Positions 63,665 through 64,000 of a DNA stretch of 64,000 nucleotides are shown one piece after another (the first letter of the stretch is position 1; every line of letters begins with the position of its first letter). A program made the position numbers and the translations under genes. Location: assembly GCA_910579955.1 (NCBI GenBank), contig CAJTWE010000004.1, forward strand, positions 86,967 through 150,966, given 5' to 3'. The notes below the pieces were generated by a model. That model searched no databases. It had not been told where the DNA came from and saw only the letters and a list, made by a program, of their open reading frames with translations. The stretch comes from an uncultured Ruminococcus sp. (GTDB taxonomy: Bacteria; Bacillota; Clostridia; Oscillospirales; Ruminococcaceae).

Positions 63665-63725
63665 CCCAAGGGCACTTCCGTTGGGCGCATTTTTCAAAAA
63701 TGCTGGTCGCCGTCCGCAGACGGCG
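63665..63725. repeat. Hairpin-rich repeat-like element
   Basis: Three stems in a row: CCCAA/TTGGG (63665-63669 and 63681-63685), GCATTTTT-C-AAAAATGC (63687-63703) and CGCCGTC-CGCA-GACGGCG (63708-63725, perfect 7 bp). No protein frame is evident. The density of perfect stems and the higher GC compared with its surroundings suggest a dispersed repeat. The rest of the 373-base stretch 63628-64000 has a terminator and an inverted repeat; I see no gene. Confidence 0.55.
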
Positions 63726-63773
63726 AAATACTCCTTACTAAAAGCCGAGCTGTGGCTGTAATAATAAAATAAC

Positions 63774-63869
63774 AAAATTTCGCATTCTAATAAAGGCTTT
63801 CTGTCTATGTCAAGCACATAACAGAAAGCCTTGTTTTAGTTTTATGAAAAGAAAAATATGCGAAATTTT
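63774..63869. repeat. 12-bp inverted repeat flanking a terminator
   Basis: AAAATTTCGCAT (63774-63785) and ATGCGAAATTTT (63858-63869) are perfect inverted copies with the terminator 63793-63838 between them. Confidence 0.5.
63793..63838 (+). terminator. Terminator-like hairpin after glyQS
   Basis: AAGGCTTTCTGT and ACAGAAAGCCTT pair perfectly (12 bp) with GTTTTAG following. The stem sequence equals most of the terminator at 31158-31200. Confidence 0.75.
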
Positions 63870-64000
63870 TTAACATAGCAAAAGAGGGAGCACAGCGACC
63901 AATTTTTGCGGATGGTTTAAGTCTTGCTAAATTTAGGATAATTTGTTTTTTATTTTATCCATAAGCAGGATATTCTAATTAAAGAATACTATATCAGTCC

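Overview
The window looks like chromosomal DNA of an anaerobic, spore-forming Clostridia member. Gene content and protein style suggest the Ruminococcaceae/Oscillospiraceae (a Ruminococcus-like organism), but this is inferred from gene families and not from a marker gene. Supporting signs are low-to-moderate GC, SD sequences of the AGGAGG type, sigma-A-type promoters with 17-base spacers, and sporulation genes (spoVT, spoVS, spoIID, a SleC-like cortex-lysis cluster). Nearly all genes are core functions in short, tightly packed operons. I saw no rRNA, tRNA, CRISPR array, prophage, transposase or insertion sequence.

Layout. (1) 1-2059, minus: an ABC-2/Gld-type exporter (ATPase, permease, start of a GldG-like partner). 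(2) 2150-11654, minus: translation/RNA operon rimP-nusA-rnpM-ylxQ-infB-rbfA-nrnA-truB-ribF followed by gltX. (3) 11812-14448, minus: a TPR-like protein of unknown role and an orphan solute-binding lipoprotein whose consensus promoter carries a palindrome. (4) 14652-18823: metG, a divergent aspartokinase, and spoVT. (5) 18999-22328, minus: a membrane-stress module resembling Bacillus YdjG/YdjH/YdjI. (6) 22605-26695: a giant YfhO membrane protein, a small membrane protein and a lipoprotein gene whose 3' ends overlap. (7) 26898-31114, plus: GH25 lysozyme, manA, ROK glucokinase, purA. (8) 31203-37306, minus: ung, metF, a stand-alone methionine-synthase activation protein, metH and an AI-2E family exporter. 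(9) 37633-40015, plus: secD-secF. (10) 40082-42746, minus: a CBS/CorC membrane protein with a structured leader, spoVS and a YmdB-type phosphodiesterase. (11) 42747-43204: a gene-poor stretch that holds a likely small RNA. (12) 43205-46187, plus: DUF378 protein and a split SleC-like spore-cortex lysis cluster. (13) 46274-57356, minus: citrate synthase, lipoprotein, two-component system, DUF1385, prmC, two glycosyltransferases, rimO, pgsA. (14) 57547-63627, plus: spoIID, a coiled-coil protein with a glycosyltransferase, recA-recX, glyQS. (15) 63628-64000: a hairpin-rich repeat-like tail.

The least expected signals are non-coding. A complete sRNA-like unit (promoter, 5' hairpin, CU-rich anti-Shine-Dalgarno stretch, intrinsic terminator) lies at 42884-42999 on the minus strand. 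A leader RNA at 41401-41532 can form a 13-bp helix whose G.U pairs hold only in minus-sense RNA. Several promoters contain operator-like palindromes. At protein level, the SleC-like enzyme appears as separate prodomain and catalytic proteins, and the YdjGHI-like module lacks a neighbouring PspA.
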